Positions 25,421-39,083 of a stretch of 64,000 nt of DNA are shown piece after piece. Each line of letters opens with the position of its first letter. Position 1 is the stretch's first letter. This stretch comes from Wuchereria bancrofti (lineage: Eukaryota > Nematoda > Chromadorea > Rhabditida > Onchocercidae): assembly GCA_005281725.1 (NCBI GenBank), contig SSBO01000007.1, positions 812,402 through 876,401 of the forward strand. Reading direction: 5' to 3'. Under the pieces are notes generated by a model that was given only the letters and a program-made list of their open reading frames with translations, searched no databases and had not been told where the DNA came from. The translations under genes were made by a program, and so were the position numbers.

Positions 25421-25672
25421 AAAAAAGGCTTCTTTCCATACTATTATAAAGACAACTGACAAAATTTCTTTTTTTTTTGACCTTAACTGTGAGAAATAAA
25501 TAGCTTTTTTACTTTTTCTTGAAAACATTTAAAAAAAATGAAAAAATGAGGAAAAAAAAATTTTGCGATTATACTGAGAACGAAGCACCGTATAATAATA
25601 ATGTAAGCAATATAAACTGGCGCAAGATGGCATTTATTTATAGATTATCTATCGCTATACAGTAATTTCAAG

Positions 25673-25719
25673 GTCATCAATAGTGATTTGCTAAATTTTA
25701 GCAAATCACTATTGATGAC
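25673..25719. repeat. 47-bp perfect palindrome
   Basis: Two 23-base arms (beginning GTCATCAATAGTGATTTG) flank a single central T and are perfectly complementary. Intergenic, with no flanking duplication obvious. Confidence 0.95.
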
Positions 25720-26239
25720 TTTAATGTATAAAATAAATATATATAGGATTATTGTTACTTTGCGATTTTTTGAATTAATTTGCATCAATTATTATATTTA
25801 CTAGCAATGTTATTATAGAAATATTTCATTTTTTACTTGACCTTTTCCATCTTAAATATGTTTTTTTCTTATTTTATTTATATTTTTGCATTAGTATTAT
25901 CTTAATTAAGGTAAATATCACAATCTTTTCTTTCATTTTTGTTTTTAAATTTTGTAAAATATAGGAAATGAAATTATTTGTACCAATTTAATTTTATATA
26001 TTCCTAGAGATATTTTATTCAGAAATAAATTTGCATTATTATTTATTGAAAAATTTATCCAAAACATTTATTTTTGACATTGAATGAATGAAATTTTTTG
26101 TTGTTATTAATAAATTATTAAGAAAGTAATTAAATTATTAATAAAGTAAGCCATCTATACTGAATGCATTGCTTAAATAATTGACCAAAAGTGGCAACTT
26201 AATAAGCATTAACTGAAGTTTGTACCTCATTAATTATTA

Positions 26240-26301
26240 AAATTTGACATGGAATAGGTTCATTGCGCCTATTCCATGTCAAATTTATTCCATGTCAAAG
26301 T
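26240..26301. repeat. Inverted repeat with 19-bp arms plus an extra half copy
   Basis: The left arm 26240-26258 (AAATTTGACATGGAATAGG) and right arm 26268-26286 are perfect reverse complements around a nine-base loop. Directly after, at 26287-26301, a further partial direct copy of the right arm (ATTCCATGTCAAAG) follows. Confidence 0.92.
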
Positions 26302-27263
26302 TTTATTATTTTTTCTCTTTTAGTTCCACCTTAACATTTTTATTTGCATTTTCAATATTTCAAATTATTTTTTGAATTTTATTACGTGAATGCTACATCT
26401 AACAAATTATAGAAATACGAATTTTGAAATTATTTAAATGAGCAATTAACTTGTTCTTCACTTCATCTTCATTAATCTATACCGAATCAACAAATTATTA
26501 TAATGCAAGTAGTATCATAAATGTTTGTAATACAATATTGAATTCAATCTAACTTACTGCATGAAAAAAAAATGTTATAATAAAGATGAAAAAGAGAAAA
26601 GAGGAGAAGAAACAAATAAATAGCACTGAAATACGAGAATTTGTCAAAGTGAAGTATAAACTAGAAATTCCAGCATTGTTTGATAATTTATTTAAAAGAA
26701 ACAAATTTTTTTTATTATTAATTATACTATGGAAGAAAAAAGAAAACTTTTTTTTCAATCAAATTATGAGGTAGAAGAGAAGGAAATTGAAGCAAATGTC
26801 ACTCAATTTCATTTTTTTGCAAGTTTAGAGGTGTTCAATTTAGAGTTCAAAAGTCTAAGGATTTCTTGTCTCCTTGAATTTATGTTGTTTATTTTTGAAA
26901 ATTACTCATTTTCCGACAAAATAAAATTTTTAAATTGATGCGTAAAAAATAAGAATATGAAACCACGAAATAGTGTATAAAATTGAATGATGAAAAGAAT
27001 TTTAAATAAAATCTAACAAAATAATAAATTCGAAACATTTGAGGAAGCATAGATATATAACGTCGATAAGAACAGACTAGTCATCCATCTGTTCCAAGGT
27101 CATTTTTCGGTCATATTTTAAAGCTTTTTACAACACTAAGAAGTTATTATCGAAATTCTTCTCATAAAAAAGAAAACAAATTTCTCAAAAAAAAAAAAAA
27201 AAAAAGATTCCTCCATGTAGACATTGAGGATGAAAAATCTAAAAAAAAGTCGGAAATCTAAAA

Positions 27264-27307
27264 AGTTAGAAATAAATTCAATTAAAGTTAGAAATAAATT
27301 CAATTAA
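27264..27307 (+). repeat. 22-bp perfect tandem duplication
   Basis: Two identical head-to-tail copies of a 22-base unit beginning AGTTAGAAATAAATTC, in intergenic DNA. Confidence 0.93.
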
Positions 27308-28514
27308 GAACGATCAGTACTGTAATTTCAACGACTTTTTATCATTCCATAATCGTTTGACAGTGGCGCAGTCCAAATTCGTTTACTAATTTCTTTCTTT
27401 TTTTCTTTAATAATAAATCATATTGGTAAAATAAGTGAGAATGTGAACTGAACTAATCTTGGTGTATTATAATGAAAGCAGCAAATAGTTTCATTCGTTC
27501 TTTTCTTCAAGCTACATAATAACTCAGCTTGAACTGTTAAAGAACTAATGTTAAAAGATTATCCTTTCAAGAATGATATTTTAAGCACTTTAAATTCGAG
27601 AAAAAGATGTAGAACGAAAAGAAAAACAATAATATGAATGGTATGAAAAGTCAATATTTTATTTAAATTTTCGTTTTCATTTTTTTGAATTGGTATATTA
27701 CAGAAGTTTATAATTTTCATTATTTGTTAGCTTTCTTTAAGACTTAATCACTTATTTACTTTTTCCTAACTTCTCTTTTTAAAACATCCCTAAGGAAATC
27801 TAGTTTCTTTCTTTTTTGAAAAACAAGTTAGATAAAATTTAAAAAATTTGTGAACTGCGAAATTCTATCTGTAACTTCAAGGCGAGGATCTCGAAGTTTG
27901 CTTAGTATGGAATTTTATACAATGAGTATATCATTTAAAATGAAGAAAGAAATTTCTGTAATTAACGATATTGAAAAAAGCAAATGTTTTCGAATGAGAG
28001 GATAAGCAGATTCATTTTAATATTAAGCATTCTGTGGCAATATTATAACAAGATTTATTTAAAGCGAAACCATCAAAATGAACTACATCAAAAGAAACCG
28101 TATTTTAAAAATGCACCGAATTTCTCATCACTATATTAGGTGTACTATACGAAATACTGGAACTACACAAAATACTAGGAAATAAAAAGTCATGAGAAAA
28201 TTGCAAAACAATTTAAATATTTATTTCAACATGTAAAATTATGTGCCTACCAGTACAATAATTTATGAGAAACATATAGCAGAGTAATTTATAAATGCAT
28301 TTAATGCTCTTCAATAAAATACACTAGCTTATGTACAAATTTTAGCTACTGGGAAAAAAAGCAAAGTACAGAATCACAAATATTTATGCTATTATGCAGA
28401 TACATGATAACAATTATCATCCATCAGTGATTAAATACTGGATAAGCTGAGATCAGTGATAACAATCACCCGTTCTATTTAAGTAATACTGTAGTCATTT
28501 TGCTTGAGTGAAAG

Positions 28515-30421
<1,907 letters not shown>

Positions 30422-32112
30422 ATAAGGACTGAAAAAGCATCATTTTGCAATTACATGAACTTTTAGAACTAAAAACTCTACCTTTGTGAGAACTCATTAA
30501 GTCAGCTTTTTGGGTATGAAAAAGAAGAAATAATTTGTCAATTTTAAAAGAATTTAGATAAATCACTAAGACTAATACAAATGTAATTACCATTAACGTA
30601 ATTTTATCTACACCAATAATATTTCTGCAATAATAAATTCGAAAAAATGCTAAAATGATAAAGGAAATGTCAAACTGTCAATGCATAGCTTAATATTATA
30701 TCTGCAGCGGATCAATCAGCTCCAGAAATTTAAACTAATGTTTTACAAGTCGATTCATTAAAGTTTATAAAAAAACCGAAGAAAAGATTATTGCAAATTA
30801 CCTGAAAATACAAGTGTTCATAACGTACCAACCGGTTTTTATTTGCAAAGAGTCTGAAAAGCGACAAAGAGTTTAAACCTCTCTGCAAAGTTTATTAAAT
30901 AACCTCATATTACAAACATATATGCATACATGTACTCATTTCTGTTCTATTTCTAAAATCAATTTCTTAAAACAAATTCAATCCAATTTCATAGAATAAA
31001 TTTAACTGATAGATGGATCAGTCCGGATGGCAAGAAAAGAAAACGTACTTAAAGCTCAGAGGTAAAAATTTTTAGCCTTCCTCTCTAAATCTGAACAGGG
31101 AAAATCCATGTGTCTAAAATTTGAGTCGCTGATCTCGAACCGAAACAAAGACAAAGCACATCAGAACTTTAATCCAGATTATTTATATAGGTACTCACCT
31201 CTTCCTTTCTGGACCTTTCGGATCTTCTTATTTAAACAACATCACTAACAATTACCAGCCAGAGATAGGACTCCAGCCAAATGCTATTTTTCTAACCGGG
31301 TTTTAAAACTACCACCTAAAATTAAAGTTTTGTGACCAGTTTAGTGATACACTACAATAAAAGGAAGCAAAATATTGTAACCAGTGAAATACATCATCAC
31401 ATTGTACTGTTTATTAAAATTTAATGGACTTTATTTTGATATGAAACAGTGTATATGAATGCATGAATAAATTCTTTATTGAGGAAAATGAGAGAAAATG
31501 TAATGAAGAGCAAGAATTAGTGGTTGAATATGCTCAACTCAATTTCCATAAAGTTTGAATTTTATATTAAAATCTAAGGTTTTATCTCCTGCATAATTAG
31601 TGTCTTGGATAACAAACTTAAGACGTGATAAAAACTAAGATGCTATCATATCAAGAGAGTTTGACATCTGCAATTTTGGAAGGGAAACACATAAAGTGGA
31701 AGCTACTGTGTGAAACGTAATTGTTGATTAGAATGGGACAAGAGCATGGATGAATGAATGCTCTGATGGGTTAGTTTTGTAAGAGACCTTCCTCCTCGAC
31801 TGCCAGTTTTTTTACAAATGAACAGACGCCATGCTAGTTTGTTTATCATCTTTTAGATTGACAAGTTTCGAAGTAACTTGCAGATATCATGAAAAACACA
31901 ATTTTCTTGCGCTATTTCTCAAACCACTTCTTCCCTCCTCCTCTTCTCTTCCTCTTCTTCTGTGCTTTCCTCCTCGCCCCAAACTTTACTCTCTTTCTCA
32001 CTTCGCCTTTCCAATCAAAACGCAGCATTATCCAAAATAAACGAATAGAAGTGACAAAGCCAACTTATTACATAAAAAAAAAGTTACAACTATACAAGAA
32101 ATACTCGATATA
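30422..32112. other. Intergenic, upstream of the MMD-like gene
   Basis: About 1.7 kb between two genes on the minus strand. It should hold the MMD-like 5' end and the 3' UTR of the next gene. Plus-strand ORFs at 31831-32116 are leucine/phenylalanine-rich, overlap in two frames, and show no family feature. Confidence 0.55.
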
Positions 32113-35100
32113 TTAAGAATGTGGAAGCGGTGAAATGTTGGCCAAAGTATTTAAATCTTCTTCGAAAGGATCAGGTCGTGATGCTGATGCTGAGACACTA
32201 TCTAAAGCAAGAAAAGTGTTAGTGACATCAAAAAGTTTACAACAAAGAATTAGCAACTTAATACTAGAAGAATAGCTCAGAAGTGGCACTCTCTCGTCCA
32301 CATAAAATTAGACCATTATCACTTGATGAAGGAAATAAAAAATCTTAACACCATACATGCAGTAAACCAGCTAATGATAGGAACAGGTCACTGATTCTGC
32401 CAAGGATCTAAACATCCTCAATATTACATAAATCAGAGAAAATCAAGTCACTAATAACCCATCTCAAGTTAGATTTCTGAAAAATAAATTCAGAGAACGA
32501 TTTATAAGATGAAAAAAGTCTATTACCTAATTTTTCCATTCCACTGTCTCCGGAATGAATTAAGTTTGATTCACTTGCCATGTCGCAAAGTTCTGCTTCT
32601 GAAGCTACATCTGATTTTTCTGCGTTCCCTTCATTAGCCACTGGTGCCCATTCTCGGACACTGGGAAAATTTGGTGAGGCTGAATTAATTATAGGAACGA
32701 TACTTCCGTCTGGTCGTAAAGATACAATCCTCAATGAAGGCCTACAAAAACTACTCATAATGTTGCATTCTTTAGCAATGTTTCTTGAGAATTTTTGATT
32801 AAAAGATTAGGCATAGATCAGCAAAAATCATTTAGAAGATAAGAAATGTTTATTGCCAAGAAATCCTAATTTTACTTTAGCACAAATTAACCTTTGCAAA
32901 ACAATATCAAAAAACCGCTTTGGTAGCTGTCCGGCGCTATTATCAGATGTTGTATTTGAACTTGAACTACCATCCGCCATGTTGCTACCAATTTCTATAA
33001 TGGTATTGACACCCACTTCAACCTTCTCCACTGATTGATTATCTATTAATACAGGATCCGTGGAAACAGCTGCATCTGTTGTGGGGATTTTTGTTGGAAC
33101 GTACTGCACTGTTACTTTATCTTCATCTGAACGTAAACTAACTGGCATTTTTGATTTTTCCTGAAAATCATAAAAACAAAAAATAGGAATTACTCATTTT
33201 ATACTTCGGAAGGCTTCAGTGAGTGAATCTTCAATACGGTCGCATATAATATCTTAACTTGAAATTTTGCAGTGACAAAAAATTAAATAACGAGTTTTAT
33301 TAATTTAACTAAATAATGTGGAGTACACAGCACAGAGGATACTGACACCATATAAGAATGTTAGGTTTAACTAGCAGATAGTTTTGAAAGGATCAGCAGA
33401 CAAAAGGGTAAATATATATAGATAAATATGCTTCGATTCTCATGTAAACAAGCAGGATTAACCAATCGTGAAGCAATACGTTGGAGTTCAAGCAAGGATC
33501 AAAGCGCAATAGCGACCGAAAAGTTGTATAATTATACGTATACAACGTAAGGTCAACAAAACAAGGATTACAAGAAGCTGAATTAAGGATAGAGTTTAAC
33601 GCCAAAACTCTGAAGAATTTAAAATGAGATTTAAAATGAGTGAATCGGCGAAGTTAAGCAGTACAGTTCGACAATTCTACAAGTTCAACAACATGAGCAC
33701 CAATTCATCGAGAGTGACAATTCTAATTGAGAATCGATGGTGGCGTGGAAGTAGAAGCAACAGCAGTGAAGGAATGAAAGAAGAATGATAGTTACAAAGG
33801 GAACATTCACAGGATTGTTGCAACAAAAAGCAATCAACAAATTAGAGGGATCTTTTCCCCGAAAGTGGAACAGTTATAGCTTCAATGTTACATTCAAAAT
33901 AAGATAATAACTGAGAGACAAACATGAATAATAAAGTCTACTTAAAAAAAAAAAAATAGTAAGAATATGAAACCAACATTTGTTGACGTTGAATATATAG
34001 TTGCTTCCATCAATGGAACACTCGGTACAAATTTTTCTTTCAAAACGACAGGAAGTGAATCATTAGCTGTTTTTCTAATTTCCACCAAAACTTCATCATT
34101 CACATTTACACTGCTATTACTTCTCACGTATTGAGGTGATCGCTCAGTAATACTGCACGATGAAGTAGTACTCGACTAAAAAAGTCACAACCAATCTTAA
34201 AAATTTGGCTATAAACAGCGCTTTTTTACAAGCGAAAACATCATTGGTTATTACTTTTTGAAATAAAGCACTTAGTCTTCCGACAATCATTGTTAATTCA
34301 CTGAAGAAAACTTTTAAAAAAAGCAGATATACCTTCCTTCCAGATAACAATTTTTGTTTGTTGTGTTCGCTTTTCTGAACTGTTTGTAATAGCGAACCAT
34401 TGGATACGGACGAATCACTTGATGTACATGATGTAGTTGAAGTACTTTTTGAGAAAGGAAAAGAATTTGAATTTTGCACATTTTTGGACGATTCTCGACG
34501 CTTTCCATTTGTATTGTCCCTAGGAATAAAGAAATCGTTTACAAGGAAACAAAAATCGAACACTGAATAGTTTCCGCACTGATAACAATTTACTAACCTT
34601 GATGAATGACCACTCGTAAGATTCTCCAAACGCGGAATATCGATAGTTGGGGGTGGTGGATTAACTGGCGCTAGAGAAGTTCTAAATTTCTGCCAATGTT
34701 CGTGGATATGCTTTCGTGACGAAGTATTATCTTTTTCTAAAAAAGACAAGATTATCGCGAAAATAATAACAGCACAATATTAATTTCAGATCCAAATATT
34801 TTCATCCAACGATTCGCTACTACAAACAATTCAGAAAAGCGAACACAACAAACAAAAATTAAAAAAGTAAAGAATATTTTTTAAAAAATAAAAAACGATC
34901 TAATAAAACATACGTAGAAATAATAGAGGTATAAAAAATATACGCATAATTTTTTTTTTTTTTTGATACTAATGCTTTGAATTTTCACATTTTACTAAAA
35001 CCATCACACAATTCCAATGTTTCATTCTTCATCAGGAATAAAATTACATCGATGTTGCAGGATGTGAATGAGGATTAATGAAAATAGGATATCATGACAA

Positions 35101-36016
35101 CATTTTTTGAACGGGATATAGCAAATTTTGGAACTGAGTGATTTCAAAATCACGGTTTCACTGAATTCAACTTCTAATGACCATTTTTAAATAAACAACT
35201 TTTAATGTAAGTAGGGAAGATCTTCGTCTTCAGGTTATTGAGGACAACATAGCTTGAAGTTTAGCATTATCAACTTATATGCAGAAATAAAATATACCAA
35301 AACGTTGCACAATATCTTTCTCTGATTCATCGTTATGTTCGCTCAAAAATCTTAACACAGATTCGAACGATGGTGGTTCATTTGAGGGTGACAATATGCA
35401 GTACTGAAATATATAAACTAGCTACAAAGCAAATTAATAGTATCGTCATTGTTGTTTAAAGCATAATTAACATATCCATTAACATAAAATTTTGTTAAAC
35501 ATTTTTTTTGTTTAAAACATTGACATGAAAAATCTCCCAAGTCACTACTCTTCTGTTCTCGTATTGTATAATTCCAAACGTATCAGATTAAGTACATAAG
35601 TAATGACTGAAAACAAGATACTTCTTGAAATAACTACAAATAATGCATTCTGCCGAAATCAAAAAAGAAAAGACTTCATTCACCTGCAAATGTCCATATA
35701 TACGTTCAAGACGAGCTGCAATGAGGCGCTGAATTGGTTCAACGAAATTTCTGAAACTTTTCCTAAGAAAATGGTAACCATTAGCTAAACTCTTATTAAC
35801 TATCGCTAGCATAAATTAGGATGATCAAACATAAACTAATAGATTAAACTAATTGAAAATTCAATCCAATCTTTTCTAAACGACTTACTCAAATTTAGCA
35901 TTCACGATACTTTCAACCGTTCGTTCCGGGTTGGCACAAAAATCTGCAACTGCCTGACGTACTGCCAGTCGGATGTTTGATATTGTTACTTCTGAACAGA
36001 CATTCGTTTTTGGCAT
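32113..36016 (-). CDS. Unrecognised Ser-rich protein with helical N-terminus
   Basis: I do not recognise this gene. Nine exons close in phase (minus): 36016-35889, 35762-35684, 35403-35298, 34736-34598, 34519-34333, 34175-33978, 33160-32892, 32741-32527, 32201-32113, giving 469 residues. Residues 1 to about 105 look folded and helical (NIRLAVRQAVADFCANPE; FVEPIQRLIAARLERIYGHL). The spacing is faintly like the BOD1/Shg1 region of chromatin and kinetochore proteins, a weak resemblance only. From about residue 105 onward it is polar, rich in Ser, Thr and Asn and probably disordered, ending in an acidic segment (DPFEEDLNTLANISPLPH). There is no signal peptide or membrane helix. The start ATG lies ten bases after a TTTACAG acceptor, which fits a trans-spliced leader site or a 5' UTR intron. 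Confidence 0.75.
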
Positions 36017-39000
36017 TTCTGCTTTCCTGTAAATAAATAATATTCCAGATTTCAATTTTCCACACTGAAATTTCCAGGTAGGAGAAATCTTACTAACAAA
36101 ACCATTAGAAAAAGTCAATTTCTTATCTTTTTAAAGTGGTGACACATTCCTATCTCTGACAGTGGTGCGGTAGTAAAACCATACATAGCGTACAATAAAT
36201 TTGTCTTCATTTTAACAAACATAATTCAGAGCTTTTCTCTATAACTACTTCATTGCTCAATGAGATCATTTTTAAATATTTAAAAGGAATAATTCAATGC
36301 ATATATAAAAAATATCTACTGAAAGCTTATAGCAGAAAATACCTACAGAAACCAGGAGTAAGTATGGACTAATAGTAATATTGATTGAATAGACTAACAC
36401 TTTCAATACTGATACTGATGCTACGGCACAACAGTAATTCTATAATCCTAACGGAAAATGAATAATATAGTTTGTTCACTTGTGGAACCAAATAACGGTA
36501 ATTTATCAACTGAGTTTAAAAGTAATGAGAAGCACACTAAACAAATTTTCAGATTTGTAAACTAATAAGAAATATACCTAAGAAATACCCAACTGAAGGG
36601 ATTCAAGCGTTAAATTTCAACCTTCATATAATCATATATCAGTTTCAACTGACAAAACAAGCAATGTATCGCGTACATCATAAATATTTCCATCTTTTAC
36701 ATTGTTACTGTTCTGAGCTAACTGTTAATCTGAAACTAGAATTTATGAATTTCGATAAGTAGCAAACTTAATTTATCATGAAATTCATGACTGCAATTAA
36801 GTGTTGTCGAAGTATAACGGAGAATCTATATTGTACTTTCAGGTTTTTCACAAACTGATCATTCATAATTATCCACTGGAATCATAAATCAAAACGGATA
36901 CACCAGCGACCGATCAGATGCAATGTTTCTATAGAATGTTTATTATATTACATTATAATTCATACTTTCATAACCTCATGCTTTCAACTGATTCTTCTAA
37001 CAGCACTAATTTATAGCATTAATCATAGCATTAATTGATAATTCAACTTTCAGTATAAAATCTTTTTAATATTTTATACTCATGTAAAGCTTCCGAAATT
37101 ATCATTTTGTCATTAATAATTTACGTAAGTGAATGTTTGCGTCACTTCGCTAGTTAAGATGGATGTTTATTTCACGTCATCTCATATGTAGTGGTTAAAT
37201 ATCATCCACTTATTTTGATAATGAGTAACAGATAATATCGAAAGAAGCGGACAGACATGACACTGACCGTATAGATCAGACATTCAGAACGTTATTCCTT
37301 CATTTTATTGGTTGAGTTACACATGCAAATAAAAAAATTGGACAAACATGAATAAGAGTGGCAGGAGTGAATAGGAGTGGACAAGCATGGAGAGGAGTGG
37401 ACACACATAGATATGAATGGACAGACATGGGGTGGACAGATGTGGTAGGAGTGGACGGACGTGGATATGAATGGACAGATATCGACAGAAATGGGAAAAC
37501 ATGAATATGAGTGAACAGACGTGGATATGGGTGGACAGACGTGGATATGAGTGGACAGACGTGGATATGAGTGGACAGACGTGGATAGGGATGGAGAGAC
37601 GTAACACCCAACTGTCGTAAATATTGAGTTTGTCATAATTCAAAATATTGGTAGATTGCCAATTACCGTAATGCATTGCAATAAACATTTTAGTGTTGAC
37701 TGACAATCAATGCAATGATGCCGAGTAGCATCTCCAGAGGCTATCTTCCAATTTACGCATGGACTTAGTTTTTGTGCGGATGCGAGGATGGTATGTGCGA
37801 TTCTTTTGAGTGCGTACTGAATCCCCGTGGGTTCGCGATGAATTCTATGAATTCGGACTGTGATTCTTACCGAATTATTTCAATTCCGAAGAATCCATCA
37901 ATTTTTGTTAGCCATTTATAGTTGCGGGTTTATTGATTGACTTTACACTACATTTTCTACCAAAGTTGTTTATCGTTTCATGTGAAATGATATTGTCATT
38001 AAGAAATTTTCGGAATTTCTTTTTGCTTCTTTTAGAGAAAATTGTAGAAAATGCCCCATACTTTCATATTCGGGCTTCTAGTTCATAGAAAAATTTCATA
38101 ACAGCTTGAAATTTGATTTTGATGATAATAGATGTTTGGTTTTTGTCAAAAATGACTCTGATCAGATGGTTAGTAGAAGATTTAGAGTGCACAAAGGGAA
38201 GAGTATGAAGGAAAAAAAGATATAATCAATTGTAGAGTTATGGTACAAAATCATTTTGATTATTTATTCCGGAAAGTTATTCGGTAGGATTGGTCAAAAA
38301 ATTTGTGGTCGCTCGTTTCATCTTTTCATGGCTTTCTTTACATGTCCAGTAAAAGAGTAAGGAAAATGGAAGGGAATAGGAAACGATAACCGAAAAGAAA
38401 TCCGATTTGGATGTGACATCAGCAATTAACAGAATTCTTTCTTGGGATAACTATTTAGATTTGTTCTTTTACATTAAGCGATGAGGAGAATGTGATAGTT
38501 TGGAAAGTTCACAAAAAGTTCACAAATAACCAGTTTAGGCGCTTCTGTCAGTTAAATCAAGTGCTTCACGCCGACTGAAAAAAAAAGTTTGTGTGATTAA
38601 GGTCAGTGAATTTTATAAGATAAAAGGTCATAAAAAATGGCATTCGAAGTAATCTAACTAAATTGAAAGATTTTCTCTATTTCTTTTTTTGTGAATAATA
38701 CAAGATAAATATAAAATTTAGTTACATCATTACTTTTACCGAAAGCTGTGCTAGCAAGGCAAGGACATTACTAGAGATGCACTGAATTACTTCGTTCGTT
38801 TGAACCACACAATCGGGCATTTAAGAGAAGAGAAGATATGAGAGAAAAAGACAACATGGAAAATAAAAATATCTGTTGGGACTCTCGTAGTACTTCAAGC
38901 AAGATTTTAATTTTTGGCCTTTACAAATTTCTAGAGCAATTTTCGCGATTAAAAAATCGCTCGTTCATCTGCTCTTCTCATAGAATTCAATGTACCATTT

Positions 39001-39083
39001 GATGTAAAAAGTGTTCCATAACTCATATAAATGTTTTTTTGTTTGAAACCATGAAGAATGATTATTTATGAAATGTTTCAGCT
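36017..39083. other. Intergenic, divergent upstream regions with minisatellite
   Basis: About 3 kb between the divergent starts of the Ser-rich gene and topoisomerase I. Apart from the minisatellite at 37340-37602 I see no gene. The sequence is AT-rich and stop-rich on both strands. Confidence 0.55.
37340..37602 (+). repeat. 20-bp minisatellite
   Basis: Degenerate tandem repeats of a unit close to GTGGACAGACGTGGATATGA, best preserved at 37510-37585 and decaying towards 37340. Because 20 is not a multiple of three, the unit shifts frame at each step; the minus strand therefore stays open in all three frames here, with His-Val-Cys-Pro type repeats. These are repeat artefacts and not a gene. 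Confidence 0.93.

Larger units (their letters stand above)
23000..28514. other. Gene-poor AT-rich stretch with hairpins
   Basis: About 5.5 kb between the TNFAIP8 gene 5' end and the MMD-like gene 3' end. Both strands are full of stops, poly-A/T runs and (TTTA)-type tracts (24283-24310). The small ORFs here are low-complexity or lack splice and family support. It contains the inverted repeats listed separately at 23661, 25673 and 26240, a GA tract at 25384 and a 22-bp tandem duplication at 27264. Confidence 0.65.

Noticed and set aside
26549..26938. Overlapping ORFs on both strands
   Set aside because: Phe/Lys-rich translations of A/T runs with no splice context or family match.
31831..32116. 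Hydrophobic plus-strand ORFs resembling a signal peptide
   Set aside because: Two overlapping frames of a CT-rich stretch are open at once; no conserved features follow.
36261..36274. TGAGATCATTTTT, which resembles the bantam/miR-80 family seed
   Set aside because: The following bases do not match, and no complementary arm lies nearby to form a precursor hairpin.
37292..37706. Three minus-strand ORFs with HVCP/STSVHSYP repeats
   Set aside because: They are frame-shifted readings of the 20-bp minisatellite.
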